From assembly GCF_003056405.1 (NCBI RefSeq), contig NZ_PYVZ01000002.1, positions 248,001 to 312,000 on the forward strand: 64,000 bases of DNA, in the 5' to 3' direction. Shown here piece after piece: positions 24,243-34,624 of the stretch. A model generated the notes under the pieces. That model was not told where the DNA came from. It saw nothing but the letters and a program-made list of their open reading frames with translations, and did no database searches. Source of the DNA: Devosia indica (GTDB lineage: Bacteria > Pseudomonadota > Alphaproteobacteria > Rhizobiales > Devosiaceae). The number at the start of each line of letters is the position of its first letter. Position 1 is the stretch's first letter. Made by a program: the position numbers and the translations under genes.

Positions 24243-25103
24243 ATGAGTGCATCCGCCGCCTTCGAAGCCTTTTTCGCTGCCAATCCTGATGCGATTGCAT
24301 GCGAACTGACTTCGGTGCGCGGATCATCTCCTCGGGAGCAGGGCACCTGCATGCTTGTGAGCATGGGGGCGATCTTCGGCACCATTGGCGGCGGTGCGCT
24401 CGAATATATGGTCATTGAGCATGCGCGGCGGCTGATCGCCGAAGGGCGTGCTGAGGAGGTCATGGATGTGCCGCTAGGGCCCGAGATTGGGCAATGTTGC
24501 GGCGGACGGGTCACGGTCACGCTTCGCTATGCGGACGATGTCGTCCGACGCGAGGTAATGGCCAGGGTGATGGCCGAAGACGGCTCTGCTGCCTCAGTCT
24601 ATGTCTTCGGTGCCGGCCATGTCGGGCGAGTGCTGGCGCAAATCCTTTCGCTGCTGCCGGTCAAGGTCGAGGTAATCGACACGCGGCAGGAGGAGCTGGA
24701 TAGGTTGCCGCCCGGCATTCCACATCGGCAGGTGGCCATGCCGGAGGCGGTAGTCCGGTCTGCACCAGTTGGCAGCGCCTATGTCATCCTGACCCATGAT
24801 CACGCGCTGGATTTCCTAATTGCCAATGAGGCGATGGGTCGCTCCGACTGTCCCTATGTCGGCATGGTGGGGTCACGGACAAAACGGGCAAAGTTCGCGA
24901 GCTGGTATATGGAGCAGGGGGGCGACCGGGTTGATCTGGATCGTCTGATTTTACCTATTGGCGCGCAAGGGCTTGGGGATAAACGACCTTCGGTTATTGC
25001 GGCACTGGCGGCGGCTGAAATTATGGTCCACATTGGGGCAAGGGAAGTTTCTGTCGGGCAGGTGTCCACCCCCAAAGGATTGGGGGTGACGAGTGGATTT
25101 TAA
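24243..25103 (+). CDS. xdhC: xanthine dehydrogenase accessory factor XdhC
   Basis: 286 residues. It binds molybdenum cofactor, helps its sulfuration and inserts it into XdhB. The N-terminal XdhC_CoxI domain includes RGSSPREQGTCMLV and the IGGGALEY motif with the conserved GQCCGG cysteine pair; the C-terminal Rossmann domain begins YVFGAGHVGR and ends with the conserved PIGAQGLGDKRPSVIA segment. It starts one base after the xdhB stop. Confidence 0.95.
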   Translation: MSASAAFEAFFAANPDAIACELTSVRGSSPREQGTCMLVSMGAIFGTIGGGALEYMVIEHARRLIAEGRAEEVMDVPLGPEIGQCCGGRVTVTLRYADDVVRREVMARVMAEDGSAASVYVFGAGHVGRVLAQILSLLPVKVEVIDTRQEELDRLPPGIPHRQVAMPEAVVRSAPVGSAYVILTHDHALDFLIANEAMGRSDCPYVGMVGSRTKRAKFASWYMEQGGDRVDLDRLILPIGAQGLGDKRPSVIAALAAAEIMVHIGAREVSVGQVSTPKGLGVTSGF

Positions 25104-25104
25104 T

Positions 25105-26619
25105 ATGCCCAACCGGCTCGAGTTGAGCGGCATCACCAAGCAGTTTCCCGGCGTTCTGGCCAATGACCATGTGTCGTTCGCGGTCAAGCCGGGTGAAATC
25201 CATGCGCTGCTGGGCGAGAATGGCGCAGGCAAATCCACCCTGGTCAAGATGATCTACGGCATCATGCAGCCCGATGGCGGGGAGATTCGCTGGAATGGCG
25301 AGCCGGTCGTGGTGCCGAACCCCAAGGCCGCCCGCCGGCTGGGTATCGGGATGGTGTTCCAGCATTTTTCGTTGTTCGAAGCGCTGACCGTACTGGAAAA
25401 CATCGCTCTGGGGATGGACGCGAAAATCCCGTCTCGTGAGCTTGAAGCGCGCATTCGCGAGGTCATGCAGACCTATGGGTTGCTGCTCGATCCGCATCGG
25501 ACCGTGGCCACGCTTTCAGTTGGGGAGCGGCAGCGCATCGAGATCGTGCGGGCGCTGCTATTGAATCCGAAATTGCTGATTATGGATGAGCCAACCTCGG
25601 TGCTCACGCCGCAGGAGGTGGACCAGTTGTTCACCGTGCTGCGCCAGCTCGCCAGCGAGGGCTGTTCAATCCTCTACATTTCCCACAAGCTACATGAAAT
25701 CAAAGCCTTGTGCGATACGGCCACGATTTTGCGGGGCGGCAAGCTGGTTGATACGTGCGATCCAAAGGCTGAAACCAGCCGCTCCATGGCCGAAAAGATG
25801 ATCGGCACGGGATTGAAGGATATCATCAAGCCCGAAGGGCGTCGTTTTGGCGAACCGAAACTGGTGGTGAATGGGCTTACCACCAGGAAGACCGGCGATT
25901 TCGATGTGCCGGTGGCCGACGTCAGCTTCACGGTGCGATCGGGCGAAATTCTTGGGATTGCCGGGGTGGCGGGCAATGGGCAGAACGCCCTGCTCGATGC
26001 GCTTTCGGGCGAGCTCAAGGGTGAGGAGCGTGAGGCCATTTCCATTGACGGGCGCGCCATTGGCCTGATGGACACCACGGAGCGCCGCCGGCACGGATTG
26101 TGTGCCGTGCCAGAGGAACGAAACGGTCATGCCGCTGTGGGCGATTTCTCCCTATCGGACAATTCTGTGCTGACCGCGCGTGATCGGCTCGGCATGGTGG
26201 TGCTGGGGTTGATCAATTCGGGCGCAGCTAAGACTTATACGGGCAAGGTCATTGCCGATTTTGCCGTCAAGGCGCTGGGGCCGGCGGCGACGGCCGGGTC
26301 GCTCTCGGGCGGCAATCTCCAGAAATACATCATGGGTCGGGAAATCCTGCAGAAACCGACCGTGCTGGTGGTCAGCCAGCCGACCTGGGGAGTCGATGCG
26401 GGCGCAGCCGCGGCCATCCACCAGGCGCTGGTTGATCTGGCCACGGCTGGTTCGGCCATCGTGGTGATCAGCCAGGACCTCGACGAATTGCGAGCGCTCA
26501 GCGACACTCTGGCAGTCATCAATATGGGGCGCCTGAGCGCAAGCCGGCCGATTGGCGACTTCAGCGTCGAGGAAATCGGCTTGCTGATGGGCGGTGTTCA
26601 TGGCGAGGAGGCCGCATGA
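25105..26619 (+). CDS. ABC transporter ATP-binding protein of the nucleoside/purine (BMP) class, two ATPase domains
   Basis: 504 residues with two fused nucleotide-binding domains. The first has LGENGAGKST (Walker A), LSVGERQRIEI (signature) and LLIMDEPTSVLTP (Walker B). The second has the degenerate A motif IAGVAGNGQN and LSGGNLQKY, as in all transporters of this class. Together with the two permeases and BMP-type binding protein it forms a high-affinity importer. Placement inside the purine operon points to purines or purine nucleosides as substrate. A GTG start at 25093 overlapping xdhC is an alternative. Confidence 0.9.
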   Translation: MPNRLELSGITKQFPGVLANDHVSFAVKPGEIHALLGENGAGKSTLVKMIYGIMQPDGGEIRWNGEPVVVPNPKAARRLGIGMVFQHFSLFEALTVLENIALGMDAKIPSRELEARIREVMQTYGLLLDPHRTVATLSVGERQRIEIVRALLLNPKLLIMDEPTSVLTPQEVDQLFTVLRQLASEGCSILYISHKLHEIKALCDTATILRGGKLVDTCDPKAETSRSMAEKMIGTGLKDIIKPEGRRFGEPKLVVNGLTTRKTGDFDVPVADVSFTVRSGEILGIAGVAGNGQNALLDALSGELKGEEREAISIDGRAIGLMDTTERRRHGLCAVPEERNGHAAVGDFSLSDNSVLTARDRLGMVVLGLINSGAAKTYTGKVIADFAVKALGPAATAGSLSGGNLQKYIMGREILQKPTVLVVSQPTWGVDAGAAAAIHQALVDLATAGSAIVVISQDLDELRALSDTLAVINMGRLSASRPIGDFSVEEIGLLMGGVHGEEAA

Positions 26620-27698
26620 TGCAATTCCGCCTGGAAAAACGCCGCGAGCCGTCACGCTTCATGCTCTATGCCACGCCGGTCGCGGCGGTGGCTTTGACGA
26701 TGATTATCGGCGCCGTCATTTTTTCTGTGATTGGCTATGACGGGATTGGCGCGGTGCGGGAGATCTTCCTGACGCCGCTGACCAATTCGTTCAAATGGCA
26801 GGATCTGGGAGTCAAGGCCGCGCCATTGATCATCATCGGGGTCGGGCTATCGATTGCCTACCGCGCCAATGTCTGGAATATCGGCGCCGAGGGTCAGTAC
26901 ATCATGGGCGGACTGGCTGCGACCTGGGTGGCATTGGCCAGCCATGGTGCGGGCGGCTGGTGGACCTTGCCGGCAATGATGCTGGCCGGAATGGCCGGTG
27001 GCGCTGCCTATGGCGCCATTCCAGCACTGCTCAAGACCCGGCTTAATGTCAATGAAATCCTGACCTCGCTGATGCTCACCTACGCATCGGTGCAATTGAT
27101 CTATTATCTCGTCCGGGCGCCCTGGAAGGACCCGATGGGCATGGGCTTTCCGCAGACGCGACGGTTCGCCAGCGAGGCGCTGCTGCCCAATATCTTCCCG
27201 GGAACCATTGTTCATGCCGGCGTGCCGATTGCCATCATCGTTGCGCTGATCGCCTGGTTCATCATGTCGCGCTCGGTGTTCGGCTATCAGATGCGCGTTG
27301 TCGGGGCGGCGCCCCATGCGGCCCGCTATGGCGGGTTTTCGGAGAACAAGACGATCTGGCTGGCGATGCTGGTCAGCGGCGGCCTGGCGGGGCTTGCCGG
27401 CATGCTTGAAGTGGCCGGGCCGTTCCAGCGCATGGTGCCGGGCTTTCCGACCAATTACGGCTTCACCGCAATCATCGTTGCGTTTCTGGGGCGGCTGAAC
27501 CCACTCGGCGTGATCTTTGCCGGTATTGTCATGGCCATCACCTTTGTGGGCGGTGAAGTGGCGCAGACCACCATAGGGCTGTCGAACTCCGCGACGGGCG
27601 TGTTCCAGGCCATGATGCTGTTCTTCCTGCTCGCGGGGGACATTCTGGTGCGCTACCGGCTCAAGCGGGTTGTACCGCAGGTGGAGGCAGGCGCATGA
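26616..27698 (+). CDS. ABC transporter permease, nucleoside/purine (BMP) class, subunit 1
   Basis: 360 residues, about ten hydrophobic segments, BPD_transp_2 (branched-chain-type) permease family. Features include IIGVGLSIAYRANVWNIGAEGQ early and NVNEILTSLMLTY midway, typical of the simple-sugar/nucleoside permeases. It overlaps the ATPase gene by four bases. Confidence 0.92.
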   Translation: MMQFRLEKRREPSRFMLYATPVAAVALTMIIGAVIFSVIGYDGIGAVREIFLTPLTNSFKWQDLGVKAAPLIIIGVGLSIAYRANVWNIGAEGQYIMGGLAATWVALASHGAGGWWTLPAMMLAGMAGGAAYGAIPALLKTRLNVNEILTSLMLTYASVQLIYYLVRAPWKDPMGMGFPQTRRFASEALLPNIFPGTIVHAGVPIAIIVALIAWFIMSRSVFGYQMRVVGAAPHAARYGGFSENKTIWLAMLVSGGLAGLAGMLEVAGPFQRMVPGFPTNYGFTAIIVAFLGRLNPLGVIFAGIVMAITFVGGEVAQTTIGLSNSATGVFQAMMLFFLLAGDILVRYRLKRVVPQVEAGA

Positions 27699-28624
27699 CA
27701 CTGGAACTGGCCATTGCCATCATCGTCACCGTGGTGGGCGCATCGACCCCAATCCTGATTGCGGCCCTGGGTGAACTGGTGGTCGAAAAGTCTGGCGTGC
27801 TCAATCTGGGCGTCGAGGGCATGATGCTGGTTGGCGCCATTACCGGCTTTGTCGTGGTCTTCACCACCGGAAATCACTATCTGGCCATTCTGCTGGCGGC
27901 TGGGGCCGGGGTGGCGACCTCAATGATCTTCGGCTTTCTGACCCTGAGCCTGTCTGCGAACCAGACTGCAACCGGTCTCGCCCTGACCATATTCGGTACC
28001 GGTTTTTCGGCGCTGGCGGGGCAGGGGTATTCCGCGCGCCCGGTAACGTTGCTGGGGCCGCTATTTCCCTCGGAACTGGCAACACACCCGATCTGGCGGG
28101 TGCTGTTTGGCTATTCCGCGCTGGTCTATTTCTCGTTTGCCATGGTGCTCGCTGTCTGGTGGTTCCTGAAGAAGACCCGCGCCGGGCTGATCCTGCGTGC
28201 GGTGGGGGAAAATGATCACTCGGCCCATTCCATCGGCTATTCGGTGGTCGCGGTGCGCTATGGAGCTGTGGCCTTTGGCGGTGCGATGGCCGGCATTGCA
28301 GGCGCCTGTTTCCCCTTGCTGCTGACACCGCAATGGGCCGAACGCATGACCGCCGGGCGGGGCTGGATTGCAGTGGCGTTGGTGGTGTTTGCCAGCTGGA
28401 AACCGTTCCGACTGCTCGCCGGTGCCTATCTATTCGGACTGGTGATGACCATGGAGCTCTATGCCAAGGCGGGCGGAGGACCACTGTCCGCCATCCCGGC
28501 CGAGCTTTGGGCCGCGATGCCCTATCTTGCCACCGTCGTCGTGCTGGTGCTGATATCGATCCGGCGTGATGCTTCTTCCAATGCACCGGCCTGTCTCGGC
28601 AGGCCGTTCTTGCCCAGCAATTGA
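27695..28624 (+). CDS. ABC transporter permease, nucleoside/purine (BMP) class, subunit 2
   Basis: 309 residues, the shorter paralogous permease of the pair. It carries VVEKSGVLNLGVEGMMLVGA, AVGENDHSAHSIGYSV and the GRGWIAVALVVFASWKP loop that contacts the ATPase. It overlaps the preceding permease by four bases; the binding-protein gene follows after 55 bases. Confidence 0.92.
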   Translation: MTLELAIAIIVTVVGASTPILIAALGELVVEKSGVLNLGVEGMMLVGAITGFVVVFTTGNHYLAILLAAGAGVATSMIFGFLTLSLSANQTATGLALTIFGTGFSALAGQGYSARPVTLLGPLFPSELATHPIWRVLFGYSALVYFSFAMVLAVWWFLKKTRAGLILRAVGENDHSAHSIGYSVVAVRYGAVAFGGAMAGIAGACFPLLLTPQWAERMTAGRGWIAVALVVFASWKPFRLLAGAYLFGLVMTMELYAKAGGGPLSAIPAELWAAMPYLATVVVLVLISIRRDASSNAPACLGRPFLPSN

Positions 28625-28679
28625 GACGGCGAAAAACGACCGTTTCGATGAATAAATGACGTCAATCAGGAGAGAACAG

Positions 28680-29765
28680 ATGACCCTAAACCGTCGTAAC
28701 CTGCTCAAGATCGGTGGTGCCGCTGCGGCCTTGCCGCTGCTGGGCACCAAGGCCTTTGCCCAGAGCGAGCCGCTCAAGGTCGGCTTCATGTATATCGGCA
28801 CCATCAACGACAATGGCTGGAACTACGCCCATAACCAGGGCCGGCTCTATCTCGAAGAGCAGCTTGGCGATGCGGTGGAAACCACCTATGTCGAGAACGT
28901 ACCGGAAGGTCCGGACAGCGAGCGCGTGCTGCGTGAACTGGCCCAGTCTGGCCACAAGCTGATCTTTGCGACCAGCTTTGGCTACGGTGACTATGTGATC
29001 AAGGTGGCCGAGCAGTTCCCCGATGTCACTTTCGAGCATGCCACCGGTTACATGCGTTCGGCCAATGTTGGCACCTACAATGCACGCTTCCATGAAGGTC
29101 GCGCTGTTTGCGGCACCATTGCGGGGCATATGTCGCAGACCGGCAAGGCCGGCTATATCGGTTCGTTCCCGATCCCCGAAGTGGTGATGGGCATCAATTC
29201 TTTCGTGCTCGCTGCGCGCAAGATCAATCCAGATTTCACCATCACGCCGGTCTATATCTCGACCTGGAACGACCCGGCCAAGGAAGCCGATGCGGCCCGC
29301 GCCATGATCGATCAGGGCATCGACATCATCGCCCAGCACACTGACGGCCCGGCCGCCCTGCAGGTCGCTGAAGAGCGCGGCATTGTCGGCGGTTTCGGCC
29401 AGGGCGCCGATATGAGCGCATTTGCACCGCAGGCGCAGCTCACCTCGATCATCGACAATTGGGGCCCGCACTACGTCAAGACCGCACAGGCCGTCATCGA
29501 CGGCACCTGGGAAAGCAAGGATAGCTGGCCAGGGCTGGCCGAGGGCGAAGTGCAGATCGGGCCCTATGGTCCGAAGGTGCCCGAAGATGTGATTGCCGCC
29601 GCCGAGGCCGTGAAGAACGGCCAGATCGACGGATCGTTCAACATCTTCACCGGTCCGATTAACGACCATACCGGCGCCGAAAAGGTCGCCGCTGGCGTGA
29701 CTCTCACCGACGCAGAACTGCTCAGCATGGACTGGTATGTCGAAGGCGTCATTCCGCCAGCGTGA
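28680..29765 (+). CDS. BMP-family substrate-binding protein of the purine ABC importer
   Basis: 361 residues. A Tat-type signal with RRNLLK at 5-10 precedes a hydrophobic stretch and the AFA-QS cleavage site. The mature protein is a BMP/PnrA-type fold (VGFMYIG, NDNGWNYAHNQG, IIAQHTDGPAAL). BMP proteins bind nucleosides or nucleobases; the neighbouring xanthine dehydrogenase, urate hydroxylase and guanine deaminase genes make a purine base the best guess. The start at ATG 28680 is supported by AGGAGA seven bases upstream. Export by Tat rather than Sec is unusual for this role and would follow from the twin arginine. Confidence 0.88.
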   Translation: MTLNRRNLLKIGGAAAALPLLGTKAFAQSEPLKVGFMYIGTINDNGWNYAHNQGRLYLEEQLGDAVETTYVENVPEGPDSERVLRELAQSGHKLIFATSFGYGDYVIKVAEQFPDVTFEHATGYMRSANVGTYNARFHEGRAVCGTIAGHMSQTGKAGYIGSFPIPEVVMGINSFVLAARKINPDFTITPVYISTWNDPAKEADAARAMIDQGIDIIAQHTDGPAALQVAEERGIVGGFGQGADMSAFAPQAQLTSIIDNWGPHYVKTAQAVIDGTWESKDSWPGLAEGEVQIGPYGPKVPEDVIAAAEAVKNGQIDGSFNIFTGPINDHTGAEKVAAGVTLTDAELLSMDWYVEGVIPPA

Positions 29766-29788
29766 TCGCGTGCGTGATGCGAATTGAG

Positions 29789-29814
29789 GGGGCGGGCCTG
29801 CGCCCGCCCCTTTT
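29789..29814 (+). terminator. hairpin between the importer and puuD genes
   Basis: Nine-base-pair stem GGGGCGGGC (29789-29797) / GCCCGCCCC (29802-29810), tetraloop CTGC, followed by TTTT (29811-29814). It probably ends most transcripts after the binding-protein gene. Confidence 0.8.
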
Positions 29815-29858
29815 GCATGTCTCCGGGATGGAGACAGATAGGGCATACGGAGACTCTG

Positions 29859-31085
29859 ATGGGCGATCTGGCGATTTTCTACGAATGGGCGATGTTTGCG
29901 GCGCGCTGGCTGCATGTCGTGACGGCCATCGCCTGGATCGGATCGTCCTTCTATTTCATCGCGCTTGATCTGGGGCTACGCAAGACCCCGAGCCTGCCGC
30001 CACTGGCCCATGGCGAGGAGTGGCAGGTGCATGGCGGGGGCTTCTATCACATCCAGAAATACCTGGTGGCGCCCGAATTTCTGCCCGAGCACCTGACCTG
30101 GTTCAAATGGGAAAGCTACGCGACCTGGCTGTCGGGCGCGATGCTGATGGCTCTGCTCTACTATGTGGGCGCCGATCTGTTCCTTGTTGACCGCAACATT
30201 CTGGACGTTCCGAGCTGGATGGCGATCCTGCTTTCTGCCAGCTCGATTGTTCTGGGCTGGCTGCTCTATGACACGCTGTGCAAGTCGCCGATCGGGCGGT
30301 CGACCACCGGGCTCATGCTGGTGCTGTTCGCTATTCTGGTGGCGATGAGCTGGGGCTATACGCAGCTTTTCACCGGCCGGGCGGCCCTGCTGCATATGGG
30401 CGCGTTCACCGCGACCATCATGACGGCCAACGTTGCGATGATCATCATTCCAAATCAGAAAATCGTTGTGGGAGATCTGAAGGCAGGCCGGGTGCCCGAC
30501 GCCAAATACGGCAAGATCGCCAAGCAGCGCAGCCTGCATAACAACTACCTGACGCTGCCGGTTATCTTCTTCATGCTTTCAAGCCACTACCCGCTGGCTT
30601 TTGCCACGCAGTGGAACTGGATCATTGCCTCGCTGATCTTTCTCGTTGGCGTCGTCATCCGGCACTATTTCAACACCCGCCATGCGCGCAAGGGCAATCC
30701 ACACTGGACCTGGGCCATCGCGGTGGTGCTGATGCTGGTTATTGCCTGGTTGTCGACGTCGCCAAAGCTGCCGGGAGCCGATAGCGAAGTGCTGGTGACC
30801 GCGAGCGGCGAAAAGTTCATGGCCACCGAGCATTTCGCGTCCGCCAGCCTGGCGGTGCAGACGCGCTGCGCCATGTGCCATACCCCCGAGCCTGTTTGGG
30901 AGGGCATCTATGAGGCGCCCAAGAATGTCATTCTCGACAATGATGTCGCCATTGCCAACAACGCCCATCAGATCGCTATTCAGGCTGGCTGGAGCCATGC
31001 CATGCCGCCGGGCAATGCTACCGAGATGACCGAGGCGGAACGCGCCTTGCTGGTCGAATGGTATCGTGAGGGTTCGGGCTCATGA
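29859..31085 (+). CDS. puuD: membrane-bound urate hydroxylase with C-terminal cytochrome c domain
   Basis: 408 residues. Nine or so membrane segments in the first 300 residues (WLHVVTAIAWIGSSFYFIALD at the start, written in part) are the PuuD urate hydroxylase; the C-terminal periplasmic domain has the heme c motif CAMCH (337-341) and probable axial methionine M382 in HAMPPGN. It converts urate to 5-hydroxyisourate without making peroxide, unlike soluble uricase. The products go to UraH and UraD. ATG 29859 is preferred because GGAG stands seven bases before it. It overlaps guaD by four bases. Confidence 0.93.
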   Translation: MGDLAIFYEWAMFAARWLHVVTAIAWIGSSFYFIALDLGLRKTPSLPPLAHGEEWQVHGGGFYHIQKYLVAPEFLPEHLTWFKWESYATWLSGAMLMALLYYVGADLFLVDRNILDVPSWMAILLSASSIVLGWLLYDTLCKSPIGRSTTGLMLVLFAILVAMSWGYTQLFTGRAALLHMGAFTATIMTANVAMIIIPNQKIVVGDLKAGRVPDAKYGKIAKQRSLHNNYLTLPVIFFMLSSHYPLAFATQWNWIIASLIFLVGVVIRHYFNTRHARKGNPHWTWAIAVVLMLVIAWLSTSPKLPGADSEVLVTASGEKFMATEHFASASLAVQTRCAMCHTPEPVWEGIYEAPKNVILDNDVAIANNAHQIAIQAGWSHAMPPGNATEMTEAERALLVEWYREGSGS

Positions 31086-32383
31086 CGCGCACCATTTTGC
31101 GCGGTCGTGTGCTGAGTTTTGTGCGGGCCCCGCAGGCCCTCGATGATGTCGAGAGCTATCTTTACCTGGAGGACGGTGCCGTCAGCATAGCGGACGGACT
31201 GGTCGTGGCCGTCGGGGATTTCTCAGAGGCCGAGACGGCAGGTGCTGTCATCATCGACCATCGCCCCAACCTGATCATGCCAGGCTTCATCGACCTGCAT
31301 CTGCACTATGTGCAGAGCCAGATGATGGCGTCTTATGCTGGCTCCCTGCTCGAGTGGCTCAACAGCTACACCTTTGTCGAGGAGCAGAAATTTTCCCAGC
31401 AAGGCCATGCCGATGCTGTTGCCGTCGATTTTTACGATGCCCTGATCCGCCATGGTACGACGACTGCGGTGGCTTATTGTTCCAGCCACCCACGCTCTGT
31501 GGACGCGTTTTTCGCCGAAGCCCAGCGCCGCAATATGCTGATGGTGGGCGGCAAGGTGATGATGGATCGCAATGCGCCAGAGGGACTGTGTGATACGGCC
31601 CAGTCCGGTTATGACGACACCAAGGCATTGATCGCGCGCTGGCACGGACGGGGGCGGGCCCTCTACGCCATATCGCCGCGCTTTGCCATCACCTCGACGC
31701 CTGAGCAAATGGAGATGGCGCGCGCCCTCGTGCAGGAGCATCCCGAGTGCTACCTGCAAACACACCTCAGCGAAAACGACGCCGAAATCAGCCTTTCAAT
31801 GGAGCTCTATCCCGGCTCGCCGGACTATACCGGCATTTACGAGGATTACGGGCTGCTCGGACCCAAGACCCTGTTGGGCCATAGCATCCATCTCAACCAT
31901 CGAGAAACAGCGGTTCTGGCCGAAACGGGGTCGGTTGCGGTTTTCTGCCCGACGTCGAACCTGTTTCTGGGGTCGGGGCTGTTTGATCGCGAACGGCTGG
32001 TGACCCACGGCGTGCGCGTCGGCATTGCCACCGATATTGGCGGGGGCACCAGCATGTCCATGCTGCGCACGCTGGACGAGGGCTACAAGGTACTGCAATT
32101 GCGCGGTCAGCGGCTCGATCCGCTGGCCTCCTTCTATATGGCGACGCGTGGCAATGCCGAGGCGCTAGGGCTGGCCGATACCATCGGCTCGATTGCGCCG
32201 GGCCGGGCGGCAGACCTGATCGTGCTCGATGCCGGGGCAACGCCCACCATGCGGATGCGACACGCCACGATGACTACACTGGCCGAAGAGCTGTTCCTGC
32301 TCCAGACCATGGGCGACGATCGATCCATTGCCGAGGTCTATGTGGCTGGCGCAAGGGCGAAGTCCACTTTGGTCGGGTTGTGA
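31082..32383 (+). CDS. guaD: guanine deaminase
   Basis: 433-residue amidohydrolase, usual family length. It turns guanine into xanthine, the substrate of XdhAB. Metal-site motifs: PGFIDLHLHYVQ near residue 65, the HLSENDAE region, TLLGHSIHLNHRE and the aspartate in GIATDIGGGTSMS. It starts within the puuD stop codon (ATGA), so puuD and guaD are coupled. Confidence 0.93.
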   Translation: MTRTILRGRVLSFVRAPQALDDVESYLYLEDGAVSIADGLVVAVGDFSEAETAGAVIIDHRPNLIMPGFIDLHLHYVQSQMMASYAGSLLEWLNSYTFVEEQKFSQQGHADAVAVDFYDALIRHGTTTAVAYCSSHPRSVDAFFAEAQRRNMLMVGGKVMMDRNAPEGLCDTAQSGYDDTKALIARWHGRGRALYAISPRFAITSTPEQMEMARALVQEHPECYLQTHLSENDAEISLSMELYPGSPDYTGIYEDYGLLGPKTLLGHSIHLNHRETAVLAETGSVAVFCPTSNLFLGSGLFDRERLVTHGVRVGIATDIGGGTSMSMLRTLDEGYKVLQLRGQRLDPLASFYMATRGNAEALGLADTIGSIAPGRAADLIVLDAGATPTMRMRHATMTTLAEELFLLQTMGDDRSIAEVYVAGARAKSTLVGL

Positions 32384-32440
32384 AGCAGGGCCGCAATGGC
32401 CTACACCTTCATCACAATTGCGATTGGAGAGCCTGCCGCC

Positions 32441-34603
32441 ATGAGTGACTACCTGACCAAATCCGGCCTGTCCGTTCATCCGCTTCTCGTTGACTTCGTC
32501 GAGAAAGAAGCGCTGGCGGGGCTGTCGGTAACGGCGGATCAGTTCTGGGAAGGGCTGGCAGGTCTGGTGCGCGAACATGCGCCGACCAATATCAAGCTTC
32601 TGGCCAAGCGCGACGATATTCAGGCCAAGATCGATGAGTGGCACCGCAAATACGGGCCGGTGATCAATAATGCGCAGGGCTATGAATTTTTCCTCAGGGA
32701 GATCGGCTACCTGGTCGACGAGCCCGCCGACTTTTCCATCCAGACCGAGGGACTGGATCCCGAGATTTCCAGCATTTGCGGGCCGCAGCTCGTGGTCCCG
32801 GTGTCCAATGCCCGCTATGCGCTCAACGCCGCCAATGCGCGCTGGGGCAGCCTATATGATGCACTCTATGGCACTGATGCCGTCAGTCGTGACGGTGAAC
32901 TGGCGCCGGGCGGGGCCTACAACCCAGCGCGGGGTGCGGCCGTGGTGGCTCGGGCGGCGCAATTCCTGGATGAGGCCTTCCCGCTGACCACCGGCAGTCA
33001 TGCCGATGTCACGTCCTATGTGGTGGCCGAGCAGGGCGGCCTGGCGAATCTTGTGATCGATACCAAGGCCGGTCCGGCGACCCTCAAGGATGGTTCGGCT
33101 TTTGTCGGGTATGCTGGTGAGGGCGAAACGGCCGAGATCGTGCTGCGGCACAATGGGCTGCATGCGGTGCTGGTGATCGACAAGACGAGCCCAATCGGCG
33201 GCGCCCATCCTGCGGGGCTCAGCGACGTTATCGTCGAATCGGCGCTGACTACCATTCAGGATTGCGAGGACTCTGTTGCGGCGGTTGATGCCGAGGACAA
33301 GGTGGGGGTCTACCGCAACTGGCTCGGGTTGATGCTCGGTAATCTTGAGGACACTTTCGAGAAAGGCGGCAAAACAGTCACCCGCAAGCTCAAGGCGGAC
33401 CGGGTCTATCGGGGTGCCAATGGCAGTGAACTCGTGCTCAAAGGGCGGTCACTGCTGCTGGTGCGCAATGTCGGGCACCTGATGACCACCGATGCGGTAC
33501 TGCTTGACGGCAAGCCGGTCGGCGAAGGGCTGATGGATGCGGCCGTCACCGCTCTTTGTGCCATGCACGACAAGGGCAATAATTCGCGCAATGGCTCGAT
33601 CTATGTTGTCAAACCCAAGATGCACGGCCCGGAGGAAGTGGCATTCGCCTGCGCGATCTTTGCTTCGGTTGAGCAGTTCCTTGGCCTGAAGCCCAACACC
33701 ATCAAGATCGGCATCATGGATGAGGAGCGGCGGACCTCGGCCAATCTCAAGGCCGCGATTTATGAGGCGCGGCAACGCGTGTTCTTCATCAATACCGGGT
33801 TCCTCGACCGCACAGGCGATGAAATCCACACTTCGATGGAAGCGGGCCCGGTGCTGCGCAAGGACGAGATCAAGTCCGAGAGGTGGATCAATTCCTATGA
33901 GGACCGCAATGTGCTGATCGGCCTGAGTTGCGGGTTCTCGGGCAAAGCGCAGATCGGCAAGGGCATGTGGGCGCGACCGGACGACATGGCCGCGATGATG
34001 GATGCCAAGATCGGCCACCCCAATGCGGGCGCTAATACGGCATGGGTACCCTCGCCGACGGCGGCAACGCTGCACGCGCTGCATTATCACCAGGTGGACG
34101 TGTTCGAGGCCCAGAAACGCCGGCATAACCAGGCTCTGCCGGGGCTGTCCGACCTGTTCTCGATGCCAGTGCAGGCCCCCTATTCATTGAGCCGCGAGGA
34201 AATCACGCGCGAGCTGGAGAACAACGCGCAGGGCATTCTGGGCTATGTGGTGCGCTGGGTGCAGCAGGGGGTTGGCTGTTCCAAAGTTCCGGACATCAAC
34301 GATGTCGGGTTGATGGAAGACCGGGCGACCTGCCGCATTTCGAGCCAGGCGGTGGCCAATTGGCTGCGCCATGGCCTGGTCAGCCGCGATGAGGTGACCT
34401 CGGTGTTCGAACGCATGGCCAGTATCGTGGATGCCCAGAATGCAGGCGACCCGCTCTACCGTCCGATGGCCGAAAATTTCCAGTCGGTCGCCTTCCAGGC
34501 AGCTCTGGACCTGGCCTTGCATGGCGCGGATCAACCCAGCGGCTATACCGAACCGCTCTTGCATGCGGCGCGCCGCAAAGTGAAAGCGCGCGACGCGCAT
34601 TAG
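32441..34603 (+). CDS. glcB: malate synthase G
   Basis: 720 residues, normal for the monomeric G isoform. It condenses glyoxylate with acetyl-CoA to malate. Features: the TIM-barrel core with the catalytic segment [26 protein letters not shown] and the aspartate/glutamate metal site, then the C-terminal [21 protein letters not shown] region. ATG 32441 is chosen over 32396 because it gives the standard N-terminus. It is 57 bases after guaD, in the same direction, so the purine operon ends with the enzyme that uses its final product, glyoxylate. Confidence 0.95.
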   Translation: MSDYLTKSGLSVHPLLVDFVEKEALAGLSVTADQFWEGLAGLVREHAPTNIKLLAKRDDIQAKIDEWHRKYGPVINNAQGYEFFLREIGYLVDEPADFSIQTEGLDPEISSICGPQLVVPVSNARYALNAANARWGSLYDALYGTDAVSRDGELAPGGAYNPARGAAVVARAAQFLDEAFPLTTGSHADVTSYVVAEQGGLANLVIDTKAGPATLKDGSAFVGYAGEGETAEIVLRHNGLHAVLVIDKTSPIGGAHPAGLSDVIVESALTTIQDCEDSVAAVDAEDKVGVYRNWLGLMLGNLEDTFEKGGKTVTRKLKADRVYRGANGSELVLKGRSLLLVRNVGHLMTTDAVLLDGKPVGEGLMDAAVTALCAMHDKGNNSRNGSIYVVKPKMHGPEEVAFACAIFASVEQFLGLKPNTIKIGIMDEERRTSANLKAAIYEARQRVFFINTGFLDRTGDEIHTSMEAGPVLRKDEIKSERWINSYEDRNVLIGLSCGFSGKAQIGKGMWARPDDMAAMMDAKIGHPNAGANTAWVPSPTAATLHALHYHQVDVFEAQKRRHNQALPGLSDLFSMPVQAPYSLSREEITRELENNAQGILGYVVRWVQQGVGCSKVPDINDVGLMEDRATCRISSQAVANWLRHGLVSRDEVTSVFERMASIVDAQNAGDPLYRPMAENFQSVAFQAALDLALHGADQPSGYTEPLLHAARRKVKARDAH

Positions 34604-34624
34604 GGCTTTGCTTGCGGCCGGTCT

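Noticed and set aside
23165-24520. Long minus-strand open frame opposite xdhB and xdhC
   Set aside because: Antisense to two certain genes, lacks domains.
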